Below, one piece after another: positions 11,915-26,459 of a stretch of 64,000 bases of DNA; the stretch's first letter is position 1; each line of letters starts with the position of its first letter. Source of the DNA: Torreya grandis (Eukaryota > Streptophyta > Pinopsida > Cupressales > Taxaceae); NCBI GenBank assembly GCA_037957365.1, contig JARHVA010000081.1, positions 6,863,501 to 6,927,500 of the forward strand, read 5' to 3'. The notes under the pieces are model-generated. The model did no database searches. It was not told where the DNA came from and saw only the letters and a list, made by a program, of their open reading frames with translations. A program made the position numbers and the translations under genes.

Positions 11915-13339
11915 GTGGAATCATGGGGAGAGAAAGAGGATAAAAGCATTGTTAAGGATTGTGAAGTTGAAAATGAAGTTGATCATTTACAAGTTCATCT
12001 CACCCTTCCTCAAGAAGCTTCTTGTGTTCCATGTCATCCCTCTTGTACTCCTCATCCTCATGATGATGTCTATCAATTTAAAGAGATAATTTTCCAAGAT
12101 AACATAACCAATAAAATTGAAGAATTAGAGTCAAGAATGAAGTTACTAAGTCAAGGTGTGATGGAAGGTTTAGACCCAAAAGAAGATCCTATGCCTAAAC
12201 ACATCCAATATAAATTCCCTCAAGAGAGTGTTTAAGATAAAATATATGTGAATAAAGTGATTTTTAATTGGAAGGAAGATAAACAAGATATATTATTCCA
12301 ATGTCTACCTCCCCTTCCTCAAGAACACCTAAAAGAATCTCTTATATATCATTCTTATCCTAATTTTGAGCCCTATGTTCCACCTCCACCAACTATTTCA
12401 TCTTGTCCTCACCACATCACCCTTTTAATTTATGGACCTATGTCATGGGAACCTAAAGAGGAACATTTGGTTGAGGAAAATTTAGAACTCTTGTTTGAAG
12501 AAAGTGAAACTCCTTGGCAGCCTCATTAAGCTAGTTCACCAGATTTCAAGATACCTTGTCTTGGCATCACCAAAAAGGAGAAGGAGATTGAAGATATTAC
12601 ATCCCTTGAGAAGCACGATCAGACTATGATAGCTATGATACAACTTGAGATCCCTCAAGAGGTCCTAAGTGTTAAATAAGAAGTGAGCCTTTGTGGTGAG
12701 TCTTTTTGTTTGGTTGATAATGAAGAATGTTTTTCTTATGTTGAAGAGGAAATATTGGATTAAGTCATTTTGGTTTCTAAGAAAGAAGATAAAGGATATT
12801 CTATTATTTTTCCTCTTCATGATGTTGATCAAAAAAAGGATGAGGACTTGTGGCAGTAGTTTTAAAATATTTACAATGAGTTTGAGTCTCTCAAGGGCTC
12901 TATTTTTTCATTAGAGCTGATTACAAGTGATGATGAGTAAGATGACATTATCTAACATGTCATATATGAGAAAGAGCAAATTCCACATCAGCCTTTAGAG
13001 GTCAAGACAAGTTTTTATTGGCCTCAATATTCTAAGAAACATGAAACCATTCCTCTTGAAACCATGCCTACAAATAGGATGAAAGTTGATCATGAGATGA
13101 AGAGTAGGCACCAATATGAGGTATGTGTCCAAGGCCAAGAGGAAAAATTTTACACTAGAGACCTATTTGAAGATGGTCCACTTGAGAGAATAGCATTTAA
13201 GGTGCTAAGAAGTAGGTCTGATATATCAAGTGTTCAATCCAAAGATCAACATGCTTGGCATCATGATTCATCTCATGAAGAAGGAGATGCAAAAAAATTC
13301 CTAGAAAGGGAGGTATGCTTAATTTTTAGTTGTATATAG
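11915..13339 (+). pseudogene. Long acidic frame of unknown function in the LARD-like element
   Basis: A single frame can be read from ATG at 11915 to TAG at 13337, about 474 codons, without any frameshift. It is interrupted by roughly nine TAA or TAG codons, for example at 12233, 12527, 12677 and 12761. These stops sit where a CAA or CAG could stand, which fits C-to-T change. The protein is rich in Glu, Asp, Ser and Pro, with segments such as 'WGEKEDKSIVKDCEVENEVD', 'PLPQEHLKESL' and 'QEEKFYTRDLFEDGPLERI'. It has no protease DTG, reverse transcriptase YxDD or integrase HHCC motif. A frame kept free of indels over 1.4 kb argues that the protein was once maintained by selection. Function is unknown; extra frames of this sort occur in several large plant Ty3/Gypsy groups. 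Confidence 0.6.
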
Positions 13340-13591
13340 TTGTTTATTTCCTATTTTTCCTAAGTGATTTGATTGCATGTGTGTGTCTTGTTAGTGATTT
13401 TATTTTATTTGGTGTGTATCCTTTGTTTTGTGTCGTTGAGGTAGTCAATTGGTCTTGTCTTGATCAAAGCTTGTGTTAAAATATATCCTTGTTTTGTTTC
13501 ATATTTTAGATAACTCCCTAATCTTAATGAACTAATAAGGCTACTGGTCTAGTTAGTATAGTAGGCATACTACCCCTATGAGTAACTATTT

Positions 13592-16500
13592 TTTTGACCA
13601 AATTTGACCCTATAGGTATAATATATTATGTATAAAGGTGTATTATAGGTTAATTGGTGTCATTTAATGTTATATTGTCCTTGATCCTTAGTTTTTTAAT
13701 CCTTTTAGTCTTAAGAGTCATTTTGAAGTCAAAAAGGGGTATTTAATGACTTGTATGGATTTATTGGGAAGTGTGAAGGTTATAAAATGTGATTTCACAT
13801 CCCATGTGTCCTCATATGTCTTAATAAATTGTTTATAACTGAAAGTGGTAGGTTCTTTAGAAAAAAGGGTAGTTTTCTTGAGAAAAAAGGAGAGTTTGGC
13901 ACTTGTACAGCCCAAGGGAAAGTGTGAGACAAGGTAAAAGATAATATAATGTCTATTATTATTTTTAAATCTCAATTCCATGTTTTAAATTCTCTTAAAG
14001 TGACATTTTAGGACCAAAACCATTCTACTCCTTTTCCACCCTTCTAGACATACAAAACTAGTCTTCAGGTTTATACTTGGTATGGCCATCAGGGGAAGTT
14101 CCAGATAAAATGCCTTAGGGAGATAAAATTAATCATTTTTTCCAATAAAAATATTTTGAGTTATGGCCTATGATTCTTTAATCATCCTCATGAAGTTGAC
14201 AGTGTTTTTATGCTTGCAAATATGTGCATCCTATGGGTTTTGCCTTAGTTTGGAGAAATCCATACAAAATAGATATTAAGGTTGATTAAAAGTGATTTTT
14301 GATTCCTTATCTAATGTTACCCATTATTTTTTTCACTTTTCAAGTTATTTTTATGAGCTAATCATCTCAGGTTTATAGATTGGTCTTATATGGGATGACA
14401 AACAAGTTTCCACCATTTTCTAGATTTTCATGCTTTGTAAATGGTTATAATGGATTGTGATGGTTTCATTTCAATTTTTTAAATGTTATATTAGTTATTT
14501 TACCTTTTAAATTAAATCTAAAAATCAATCTCATGAGCTTGCATTCATAACTACCATATATAGCTAGTTTTTTATATAATTGTTATACCAGTTAGCTAGG
14601 TGCCTTCAAAAGGGGTTAAATGTTGAAAATGAGGTTTGAATACTTGTATTAGGCATTGAAAAAACTTAATGTTTCATATAATAATAATTTAAATTATAAA
14701 AAACATCATTTAAACTCAAAAAACATGCATATACCCATGGTTTCCCCTTCACTACTAGGTTTTCAACATTACGAGTGCACCTACAAGCACCATCTATGAG
14801 TAAGAATGTGGGAAGAAGGTTTAGGTCTAGGTTGAGGTATTTGAAGTTAAAAAAACATACATTTTATAAATTTTTGATTACCTATAATGGATCAAAATTA
14901 CCTATGTCAGTCATACTATCCAAGTTTCCTTCATTGTCTGTATGCATGATATTGTCCACCTATAGGCAGCTTGACAAAGATGTAAAGGTACTTGTATTAA
15001 AAAATGGGAGAATGGTGAATATTGTTTGGAGTTATAGTATGTTTTATTGATAATATTATACTAATTTTAGGTTTCTAATTTGGAAATTTTAAGTTTAAAA
15101 ACCTTCAAAACATGAGAAGACAGGTTCAGGACCACTTTCCCTAGACTATGAGAACAAATGTCTAACCCCTTTTTATCAAGATAATATAATATATTAATCA
15201 AAGGTTTGATGAATCCTATTATGCTCACCTTGAATTATATATCAATTAAAATGACTTGGAAAAGTTTTGAGTTAGGAGGATTATTAGAATTCAACTATTA
15301 TAAGGTCCAAAGATGCCCCTAGAACTAATAAATCCATAGAGTCATATCTACATGTTTTGAAGGTATAATTGATCTTATCAAATCAAGGAGCTAGTAAGAC
15401 ATGTTCTCATGATTTGAATGGATTTATGAAGTGAAAATAAAACCATGAACATAAATATAGTTAATAAAAAATTGATAGGCTATGTTTTGGGCCCCCATAC
15501 ATACCTATAGGTTCCCTTCACAAGGAGATACACACCTACCATTGACTGTAGTAATATACAGTATGGGATAGAGGTTCGAGTATGAGAACATAAAAAATGG
15601 TCTAAAAGGGATTTTTTAAATTTTATTAGTAGACTCCCAAAAAAAAATTATCATAAATTTCAAAGGGATAATGCCAACCTACAAGTTTTGCTTCAAGGGG
15701 GTCAAACACTATGGATTGTAGGTAGTAGTGGGCTTAGGAGTGAAGTGAGAAGGGTTACATATGCATAGAAGGATTCCAAGTGAGTCCAAAAAACATAAAA
15801 TGAATATAATGGAGGTATATGATTATTTTTATATTCTATTTTAGGTTAAATCATGAAAATATAACTACATATGCCTTTGCAAATACAAAACATAGTCAAC
15901 TAGAGGTGACTGAGACAGATAGTGGAATGAAGCATGACACCCAAGTGGTTGAAGAGATGCTATTAAGAAAATTAATAAGTAAAAATAAGTTATATGACCA
16001 TTAATATATTAAATTAAGGTTTAAACCATTAAATAAGGTCTAACTCATGCAAATAACACATATAGGTGTCCCCTCTAAAAGTAAAACATAGTCAGGGAGG
16101 GTAACATAGTCTTGACTAGGCAATAATATAAGGGACATGTGAGAGTTGAGAAGGATGAAGGAAGGCTAAAAAAGTTAATAAAATCTATAAAAAATTTAAT
16201 AACACCATAATTATGAGTATATATCAGAAAGAGGAGTCCAGTGATGTAAAAAATCAGTCCACATGTGAAATTCCCTCACACATTCCATTTTACACAGTAC
16301 TGCCTTAGAATTTGATGAGGTTTTGGGGTCAATTTACATGATAAAAGATGATTTTTTTTGTGATGGGTCCTAAAAAATTGTATAATTAAATAAAATATCC
16401 ATTTTTTTGGTAGAATAGGGGAAGTACCATCTATTTTGTCTCAAATAAAGGGTACTTCTTCTTGTGCATAGGCTAGCAGGTTTGAAGAAGGGAGGTGATA

Positions 16501-18710
16501 AGGTGAACCTAAAGTTATTTAGACATTGAGGAGAGGTATTTGGAGCTATATTATATATATACCAACATTATATACTAATATTGTAAGATATAAACTAAAT
16601 GGGATGCTAAAAACCCCAAGTTTATAGTCAAGCCCATTGGGTAGGGTTCTGACCTAAAGCCAAATGGAGAATCACTTTCATTTCTAATATGGAGTGATAA
16701 TTATAACCTATAGAGGAATTTTTATTGGGTAAATATATATGTTTTTGAGCTATTATTATGTAATTAAAACCATCAAAAGTCATTTTGAGCTCTAAGATGT
16801 AGTTAGACCTGTTAGGCAAGGTTCAAGCCTAAGGCCAAATAAGAAGTCACCTACATTTATAGAATGAGATGCATTTTAGCCTATTGGATAATGTTTTTAT
16901 GGTAATAATATACATTTTAAAACTCTTGTCATGTATTTTTGTCATAATTAAATCCATTTTTGATCCAAATACAACTTAGACTTGTGTAGAATGTGAAAAC
17001 AAGCTTGATATGAGAAGTTTGGAAGCCCACACCTCTTTTGATGCTATGAATGGTAATATAGAAAGTTCAGGGTTGTCTATGAGGATATTTAAATATGAAT
17101 TTTTGTATTTTTTTGGTAGTTTCAACATCCCATCTTTATGAAAGAACCTTAAGGGGTCAAAATAGACTTAAACCTTCCAAAACCCTTGCTAATGACCAGT
17201 TTAGGGTAATGCAGATGGAAAGATAATATAATGGTATATTTTTACCAATATGATGATTAAAAATTATATGATACTCCCTCAATATACTTCCCATGCTTTT
17301 TGACTATATGAAATTGTTTGAATAGGGTACAAAACAAGGCACTTTTGACTATTTTGTGTGTTTTATAGGCTACAATAGGTTTCAATAGATGTAATAAATT
17401 TTGGAGGGAATATTATGACTTTTAGTAACTCCATATTTACATTTAATTCCTTATAAAAAATTATAAGTGTGAAAATAATAGCTCTCATCTTAGCCAATTA
17501 AAACTGACATAGTAGACAAGCTAGTGAGAAGGGTGGAAAACTACAAGTGAGATAATTTTAAAGTGTCCCTAATGATTATAAGTTAATGGATGATCTTATA
17601 AATTATAAAATATTCCATCCCATATATTTTTATTGGATAATGAATCCAAGTGTGCAGGGTGCATGAAAGAGGAGTTTTTTAGATTGTGGATGATGATGGC
17701 TCATTCCAAGATGATTCCAAATGACCAAGATTAAAACCAATGCATGAAGAGGAATGTATAAAATATTTACCATTAATTCCATTCATAAAACCTATCCCTA
17801 ATCATTTTTTTTATGTTCAAATAGATTTAAATCATGAAGGTATTTTTCTAAACTAGAATGAGGAGTTTTATGTCACTTTTCATGAGTTTTATGACTTAGA
17901 TGGACACTTGTGCTTCCTAAACTTACATGGTTCATCCCACATCTTATTATCATTCAAAAGTAACTAATTTTATTAGCTTTAAAAGTGTCTTTGTGACCAT
18001 TATACTTCTCTCTTCTCTTCTCTCTCTCAAGTTCTATAAGAACTAGCCATTTTGGCCATTGTAACTTATGTTCCACCTAAGTATGGTGAATCCCTACTCA
18101 TTTGTATACCATTTGATCAAAAATACTACTAAATTTTACATATTCATGACTATTAATATTGTTTTATACTTTAATGTTATATCTTTCTTAGTGAAGACTA
18201 TGGATTCTTTAGTATGTTGTCTCATTCTTTCATCTTATTTGCAGTTAGAAAGCTTCTTCTTGTAGGGCATGTGAAGTGTTCTAGTAATTGTTAATGTTGA
18301 GTGAGTTAGTATATTAAATAGTGCCATTATAGTCCTTTTTTATAGTCCTCATATCCTAAACATTCATTGATAACCTCATACTGTAACATTGATATGAGAA
18401 GATGTAGATTGGTGAAGTGTATGTTTAGTTTGCCCCTTGGTTTCATTTTTAACACGCAACTAGTTAGAAGTCATAAAATTATTTAGTGTATCACATCCCT
18501 TAGGATAGTTTTATTTTATTTTTATCTCTCCCTTCCCCCACAAATTTTAGGTGTATTTGTGATCCAAAGTGGTACATCAAGGGAGATATCCCTATCTAGA
18601 GATTCACCTCATCCTTAGGCTACCCACAAGCCTAGAGGTGTTTCAATTGTGCAATTTGGATGAGGAGAGTCGAGACATATCCTCAAAGGTTTAAAATACA
18701 AGTGAAAAAA
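13592..18710 (+). repeat. 3' LTR (about 5.1 kb) of the LARD-like element
   Basis: Copy of 5640-10770. The start is aligned at 'ttttttgacca', where the first copy has TGTTGACCA. A purine run 'aaaaagggg' (13731-13739) precedes 'taatgacttgtatgg', just as 'aaaaggggg' (5829-5837) precedes 'tgatgacttgtatgg' in the first copy. If that run is the true PPT, the LTR proper starts about 150-200 bases further in. Similarity ends around 18705, where an AT-rich flank begins. Confidence 0.75.
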
Positions 18711-20290
<1,580 letters not shown>

Positions 20291-23271
20291 ATCAAACTCA
20301 ATACCTAGGAAACTAAATTCATTAGTCCCATTCACATTATCTAAATCGCATGGTCGAATCCATGCATATTTATCTTAGATTTAATTTTGTTTTAATTCTA
20401 ATGGAAGAAACACTAACCATGAATAAATTAGTTAATCCATGCATATTTTTCTTATATTTAATTTAATTTTAATGCTAATGGAACAAACACTAAGCAAGTA
20501 TATTTTTTTTCTCGCCCATTATAATCCTTGGATGTTTTTATTTGGAGTTCCACATATTTTAGTGGTTGACTAAATATCATGGATAGAGCTCCAAATATTT
20601 TTCTCTTAAATATGTATATAATTTTACAATTTAGTCCCACTCTCTTTTGATATTTATATGTATAATATATAAATTTTAGTTGAGATGAGGTATAATACCA
20701 TCATTTAATTTTTTGTAAATAAAATTATATATTATATTATGAATTTTAAATAAAGGTTAATGCACCCTTTTATGGTTGTGTACACTTGGATTTATGTATG
20801 CTTATTTTGTAGTTTACTTTATAGGAGTAATAATCTATTTTGTTGATATGATGTGAATCTTGAACTAATTAAGGATGGAAATAAAAACTTATAAGATCTT
20901 GAATTTATAATCTAATTTCACTGGTTTTCATTTGGAGGCATTAAAGATTGTATTTTATATGATGATTTGTTTGCAAGTGTTAATTTATTTAACTAAAGTG
21001 TTTTAATAAATTGTGAAACTAGAGTAAAATAACACTAATTAAATTATAAAAATTTATGCACAAGGGATATTTATCATAGGAAAATTTAAAAAAACAACTA
21101 ATCTACCATATAGCCTATCACTAGAACAAAAACAACAAGACATGAATAAATATAGCTAAACAACACAAGAGCAAACAGAGATGAAACAACCACACCTTTA
21201 ATTTTTTTTGAATTCTAGAAGTGGATCAAGGTTGTCCAAATGTTAAGGAAACTCTATGGTAAATATGGATCTCTAATTTTACAAGGACAAATTCAACACA
21301 TATGTCTAACTAAAAAATCTTCTTAGGTATTTGAATTCATCCTCCAATTAGTTGGTATCTTCACCGTCATATAGTTTATGAGCTTCCTTAATTTCACATA
21401 AAATGGTGATATAGTTATTTTAATGAATGAATTCCAAAGTGAGAACAATATTATTAAATGCATGGGGAGGACCTAAAGAAAAAGGTGTTGTAGCTTTAAC
21501 TAGTTTATGATCTTTGTGAAAACTAGGTGCTTCTCGAATGAAAATTTATGATCACAATTTTTTAATTTTTATTGATGTATTTTTTCACTTTATATATTTT
21601 TATAAATATTTAATATTCAAGTTATAGAGATGAATGTAACTATAAAACATTAAATCAATGGGCATTAATTTTTACATCCAAATTCAGTTCCCAATTAATA
21701 ATTGAAAGGCAACTATATATCACATCTAGTTCAGGCAATGAATTAATGGTAGGTGATGTGGAATATTCACATTAATGGCCCTTTAAATTTTGGTCATTTT
21801 ATATTTATTAATTTTTTATTCCATGGTCTTAGTCACATTTTATAACTATAACCATCTATGTTATAATATCACAATCTCAAGGTCATGGAGGTCGCAAAGT
21901 GTCTAATTCACTTTTGATATTCACTTTTTTCTCTACATATGCATTAGATATTTCAAAAAATTATATAGTTTATCAAGTATGAGTGATTTTTATATTCACG
22001 TCTATAATGGCCATGTGTTGAAATCCTATGTATATATTCTTTGTAGATCTCCAAGTCCTTGTCATCATTCACCATCGTGTCCACTTGGAATGACACACAT
22101 ATTTTTATTTTCTTGTAGTAATGGAGTTACTAAGTGTCTCCAAGACTTTAAGTGACCTTTTATTTTATGTCGATGCATTAGATTATAAATATAAATTTAT
22201 ATGTTTTATTATAATTATCATTTTTCCTTCACATATCTATTAATCATGTAGTGACATCCTATGAACTAAATTCTTGTAAGCTCCAAGTCTTTATTTTCCT
22301 TTGGCATTTACTGTGTCAATTGAAATTTAAACACATGATATTCCCTAATTGATTTATTTTCATGATATCATAAATTATTTCAAGATTTAAAATTATTTTG
22401 TGTGGATTCCATGTATGTGTTGGAACATTGGTCTTCACTTTATATTTATTGATGTCTACACATTTTCCAATGCACAACCAATAAACATGACATAGTCATA
22501 TCCTTATAAGAGATAATAACATATTTATAGCTTCAAATGAAAACAAGTGGTGATCATCATGGGGTTATAGATTAAAAAATGAATAGAGTGTCTCTCTTGT
22601 TCTCATTTTGATCTTGGTGAATCTTGTGGATGCATTCAAAATTTAGATGGTCCTTATATTTGTACCCATCCAATTTTACTATTCATAACATAGAAAAATA
22701 TACCCATAGTAATATCTTAGTGTTAAATAATATTCACATAATGTTTAATACAACTTGTGATCTAAAAAATGAACTTAGAGAAATTATAATGCAATCATGA
22801 ATTCACAAAGGTCTCTAAAAAAAAACTTAAAGTTTAAAATATAAAGTGACCTATATATATTTGTTAACATATGAATTTTAGTTATGAACAATGATCAGGT
22901 CTATTTTTCATGAAAGTGTCATTAATATGGAATATAAGGTGGGTCTTTACTTAGGATATATGTTACCACCAAATATTTTAAGGTTTTAAGTGGATCCTTA
23001 ATTATCTTAAAACAAAATTTTGGTGTGTTACACATAAGAACATTTTATAACATTTATTAATAATATATATTTATAGTACATTATTTTTATATAGTTGGTT
23101 ATGGTACTAAACTATTTCTAAAAATAAGGTGAATCACAAATTTATAAAAGGAAGTGAATGAGGTATATTAGATAAGTAAAAAAAAAATAGATTTATTATT
23201 TTATATTATATCAAATAATTAAAATATTTTATCCTTGAGAGAAAAATATAGCCACTAAAAAAGTTGGTATT
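20291..23271. other. AT-rich DNA, little recognisable
   Basis: One minus-strand stretch around 21300-21500 gives short coherent pieces ('EIKEAHKLYDGEDTN', 'EDEFKYLRRFF') that I cannot assign; it may be debris of a retrotransposon or host gene. Around 21820-22430, 'ctccaagtc' and 'tcctatg' landmarks recur about 230 bp apart (22049 and 22282; 22027 and 22257), hinting at a very degenerate tandem array. Nothing else was supported. Confidence 0.35.
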
Positions 23272-23859
23272 TGATGAAGATCCCATACTCAAATTTCACA
23301 AAATGATGTAAATGGAACATTCATGTACTTACTTGGTTTCTCTATCTAGCTCTACTCTCTAATTATGGATATAATTATTAATTTTCACTCTTAATTTTTC
23401 TTCAAATTATGACCTTTAACTCTCTTTATTTTAAACACAATTCATTAATATATGACATCCTTTCCATCTCACCTTGAATCACATTTCACACTATTTTTCT
23501 CTTTCACCTACAACCTCACTTTATTCTTCAAGTATTCATTGAGACTTTTCTACACCTTTCCTTGGTCACTTATCCCAAAACAATAATAGAAATTTATAAA
23601 GACCTAAACTCACCTTGAATGGCCTTTCATAATCATACCAGACTATAAATAACTCACTTGGATCTTTTACAGACTCTCCAACACCTTAACTCACCTAATG
23701 ATTATATAAGCCTATCAATCCTTGTATCCCTTCCAACTTAAAAATCTCCTTGGTTTACATAATCGATAGGGTTTCAAAACAAACTAAACATATTTATAGA
23801 TACTCATTACCTACTAACAACTTCACACAAATTTTTATGACATAACTCATAAGGGAGAC
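23272..23859 (-). repeat. 3' LTR of element C, distal part
   Basis: Aligns with 37653-38285. Shared landmarks include 'tcccatactcaaatttcac' (23281 and 37662) and 'ataagggagac' next to the insertion point. This copy lacks the (TA)n tract found in the partner LTR. It is interrupted at 23859/23860 by nested element E and resumes at 33366. Confidence 0.8.
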
Positions 23860-25021
23860 TATATGCAATTAGAAATGCATCATGTTTATAAATCAAGCCT
23901 AACTCAGAGAAGATAAATCATACCATACACTTCCAATTGGGGACACATTTTTTAAGAAATAAAATGACCAATATGGGGATCCATTATACCTAATTATGGG
24001 ATCTCTTACCATAATAAAATATGTTAGGGACGGTTCCAAAGCCTCTAGTTAAGCACAATCACGTAATAACCCTAAGGGAGTCCTATGTTTTATATTCATT
24101 AAACTAATAACAAGTAAATTAAAATATAATCTAGTGCTCACTAAAACTTGTGGCACAAAGTAGGGGTTAGAAATAATAAAAGTAAACATGCATAGAAGAC
24201 ATATACTCATGTCAATGTATACAAAATCCTAATGCATGGGAGAGAAGTACAAATCCATATGTATCTACTCTTACAAATGAGGAACAAAGTTAGGAATACT
24301 TAGCTTTGAAGATGAACCCATCGAGCCTCAATCTCTCCCTTGGCCAAGGTGATTGTCAATAGGTTATTATGGTATGTAAGGATGACAAAGACAAATCAGC
24401 TCTAGGCTACACAACCTATCAATGCATCCAAGATACTTTTCCATAAGACAAGATTTGTATCTCTAAAGAAAACATGGAACCCTAAGCTTTCTCCTCAAGT
24501 ATAATTATGGATAATTAAATGCATAATATCTCTTACTTCTTCTTATCTTCTCTTAATAAAGGTGAAAATAACTTGTATATATAGGCAACTCTAACCCTAA
24601 ACCCTTACAAAAGTTCTAGCCAACAATATTGACCTAGTCGACCTAGTAATGTTTTGGATAATGACCCATGTTGAAAATGAACTACGTCATTACTGTGGGC
24701 CAATGACAAAATAATATAGGGTTGACCTAGCCGACATAGTTTTAAAACTATTGAAAGGGGATTAAGGCTAGGAAAAGGTAAATAAAATTTGAAAATTACT
24801 GGAGGAGGTTATAATAGAGAAGAAAAAACTTAGGAATAAGGATTTTAGGAGACCAGTGTATAGATAACAAGTGGAAAAAGGACAATAATTTTATGAAGCA
24901 CCAATCTTTCCCTGTGCATGCTTTAAGGTGAGTACTCAGAGAGATTGAGACTCAATAAGTTCTTACAAGATACAAAGTCTTAGTAATTGATAAAAATTTG
25001 AAAATTATTATGTGTATACAT
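23860..25021 (-). repeat. 3' LTR of element E
   Basis: Pairs with 32201-33360. Shared landmarks include 'cacttccaattggggacaca' and 'cctcaatctctcccttggcc'. On the minus strand it begins TGTATACACA at 25021. It contains the dyad-like 'gacctagtcgacctagta' near 24632, a motif that recurs in the element's interior. Confidence 0.88.
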
Positions 25022-25036
25022 ATGCCCCACTCTAAG
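25022..25036 (-). other. Polypurine tract of element E
   Basis: On the minus strand 'TTAGAGTGGGGCATA' lies directly against the 3' LTR start TGTATACACA. A G-rich purine run at this junction is what primes plus-strand DNA synthesis in LTR elements, and it fixes the element's orientation. Confidence 0.6.
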
Positions 25037-25429
25037 CTCATCATGTATCACATGAGTACAACACAAGATGGTGCTTTGAGAATAGAAGATGATAAAACAT
25101 AACACTGATTCTAAGTAAAATGTAGTAAGGATCAAATAAGATAAATGAAAGGATAGAATTGAAAAACACATACGTTTACTTACCTTAGTGTTGCATATAA
25201 ATAAGGAGACTATGAGAGAAGTGAAGGTATCCAAATGTGAATAAAATTAGGTGAATTTGTAAAAGTTAGCGCAAAAAATAGCCAAAAATAGAAATTTTTG
25301 GAATATAGGCATATACTAGTGGAAAATATTCTATACGTCATCATGATTTTAGAACATTTTATGGTTCAAAAAATGGAGTAATAGAAATAAAGATATTGGT
25401 AAAATAAGGAATCTGATAGAAAATATAAG

Positions 25430-25690
25430 GATTCAGTAGGTAGAAACAATTAGGTCAACCCAATTAACCTAGTAAGCCAAAATTTTACAAAATCTACACT
25501 ACCAACCTAGTAGGTATGTGTTGATGGAGTATGTTTTCCAAACTATAGACTTAATATATTACTACTGACCTAGTAGAAAAATCCACTCTACCAACTTAGT
25601 ACTAAGAGGGGAAAAAGTAAAGGGTCGACTTAGTTGTTAAGTCAACTTTGTCAAAATAAGAAATTTTTGGTCAACCTAGTGTTTGTTAAG
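25430..25690. repeat. Cluster of (A/G)ACCTAGTA and GTCGAC-like motifs in element E
   Basis: 'aacctagta', 'gacctagta' and 'aacttagta' recur at 25466, 25504, 25567 and 25593, and 'ggtcgacttag', 'gtcaac' and 'ggtcaacctagtg' follow. It is a degenerate relative of the 51-bp minisatellites on the other side of gag, without their regular spacing. Confidence 0.55.
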
Positions 25691-25739
25691 GCAAGGTTAA
25701 AATATTTAAGGAAAATGAGGGACAAAATGATGGAAAATG

Positions 25740-25915
25740 AATGAAAAAAGATTGTAAAAAATAGTAAATCACATTGGAAATCATGGAAAACATAAATGGC
25801 AAAATTAATGTAGAACATACTAAATCACGTTGGGAAGCATGTAAAACAAAATGGAAAAAAGGAATGTAGAACATACTAAATCATATGTTATGTAAAACAT
25901 GAATGACAAATGAAA
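25740..25915. repeat. Minisatellite, unit about 65 bp
   Basis: 'aatgtagaacatactaaatca' occurs near 25807 and 25863, with a weaker earlier relative 'aaaaatagtaaatcacattgg' near 25757. Each is followed by 'catgtaaaaca'-like sequence. The variant units are AT-rich and non-coding. Related 'gaaatgtaag' and 'agatgtaa' pieces continue to about 26190. Confidence 0.5.
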
Positions 25916-26268
25916 TATTAATAAAAAAAATCTAACAAAAATATGGAAGTGACAAGTAACCTCATGTAAGATAAGCATGTCAAATTAAACATAAAGAAAA
26001 ACATGGATGATTGAAAATGAAATGTAATTAAAGATGTAATGTAAGTATGTCAAATGTAGATGAAAAAAACATAAATAAATAGATGAAAATGAAATGTAAG
26101 TTAAGATGTAAGACAAACATGAAAAAATCATACATAAAGAGAAACATGTGAGAATGGAAAATGTCATATGTAAGATAAGTGAAGTCCACAAAAATCAAAC
26201 AAGAACATGATGGAGAAATGAATATCAAAATCTCAAAAGGATGAAAAATCAAACTTTGGCCCTATATA

Positions 26269-26322
26269 GATCTGATTTGATCTAATCTAATATGATATGA
26301 TCTGATTTGATCTACTCTATAT
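26269..26322. repeat. TGATCT-rich short repeat
   Basis: 'gatctgatttgatct' occurs twice (near 26269 and 26298), separated by 'aatctaatatgatat'. It is followed at 26343-26362 by a (GA) and poly-G run. No function is proposed. Confidence 0.55.
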
Positions 26323-26459
26323 GACACCCCATATAGAAATTAGAGAGAGAGGGGGGGGGGGAAGATAGCTTGTTCTGAGATATAATGTAAGTAAACACAA
26401 CCACTTAATGATATGACTAGTATGACAATGAGATGGTGTGGTAATAAAATGGTGTAAGG

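Larger units (their letters stand above)
5640..18710 (+). mobile_element. LARD-like non-autonomous LTR retrotransposon with ~5-kb LTRs
   Basis: Two long direct repeats, 5640-10770 and 13592-18710, align along essentially their whole length by eye, with similar copies of about 5.13 and 5.12 kb. They flank a 2.8-kb interior. The interior begins with a PBS-like segment (10776-10793), then a gag-like start and a long acidic frame; no protease, reverse transcriptase, RNase H or integrase was found. Possible TSD: 'gttat' (5635-5639) against 'attat' (18711-18715), four of five bases in an AT-rich context, so weak. Long LTRs plus a short non-polymerase interior fit the LARD definition, and the PBS style resembles Tat/Athila-type Ty3/Gypsy elements. 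The exact LTR start is uncertain: an alternative is the 'TGATGACTTG' at 5842. Confidence 0.75.
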
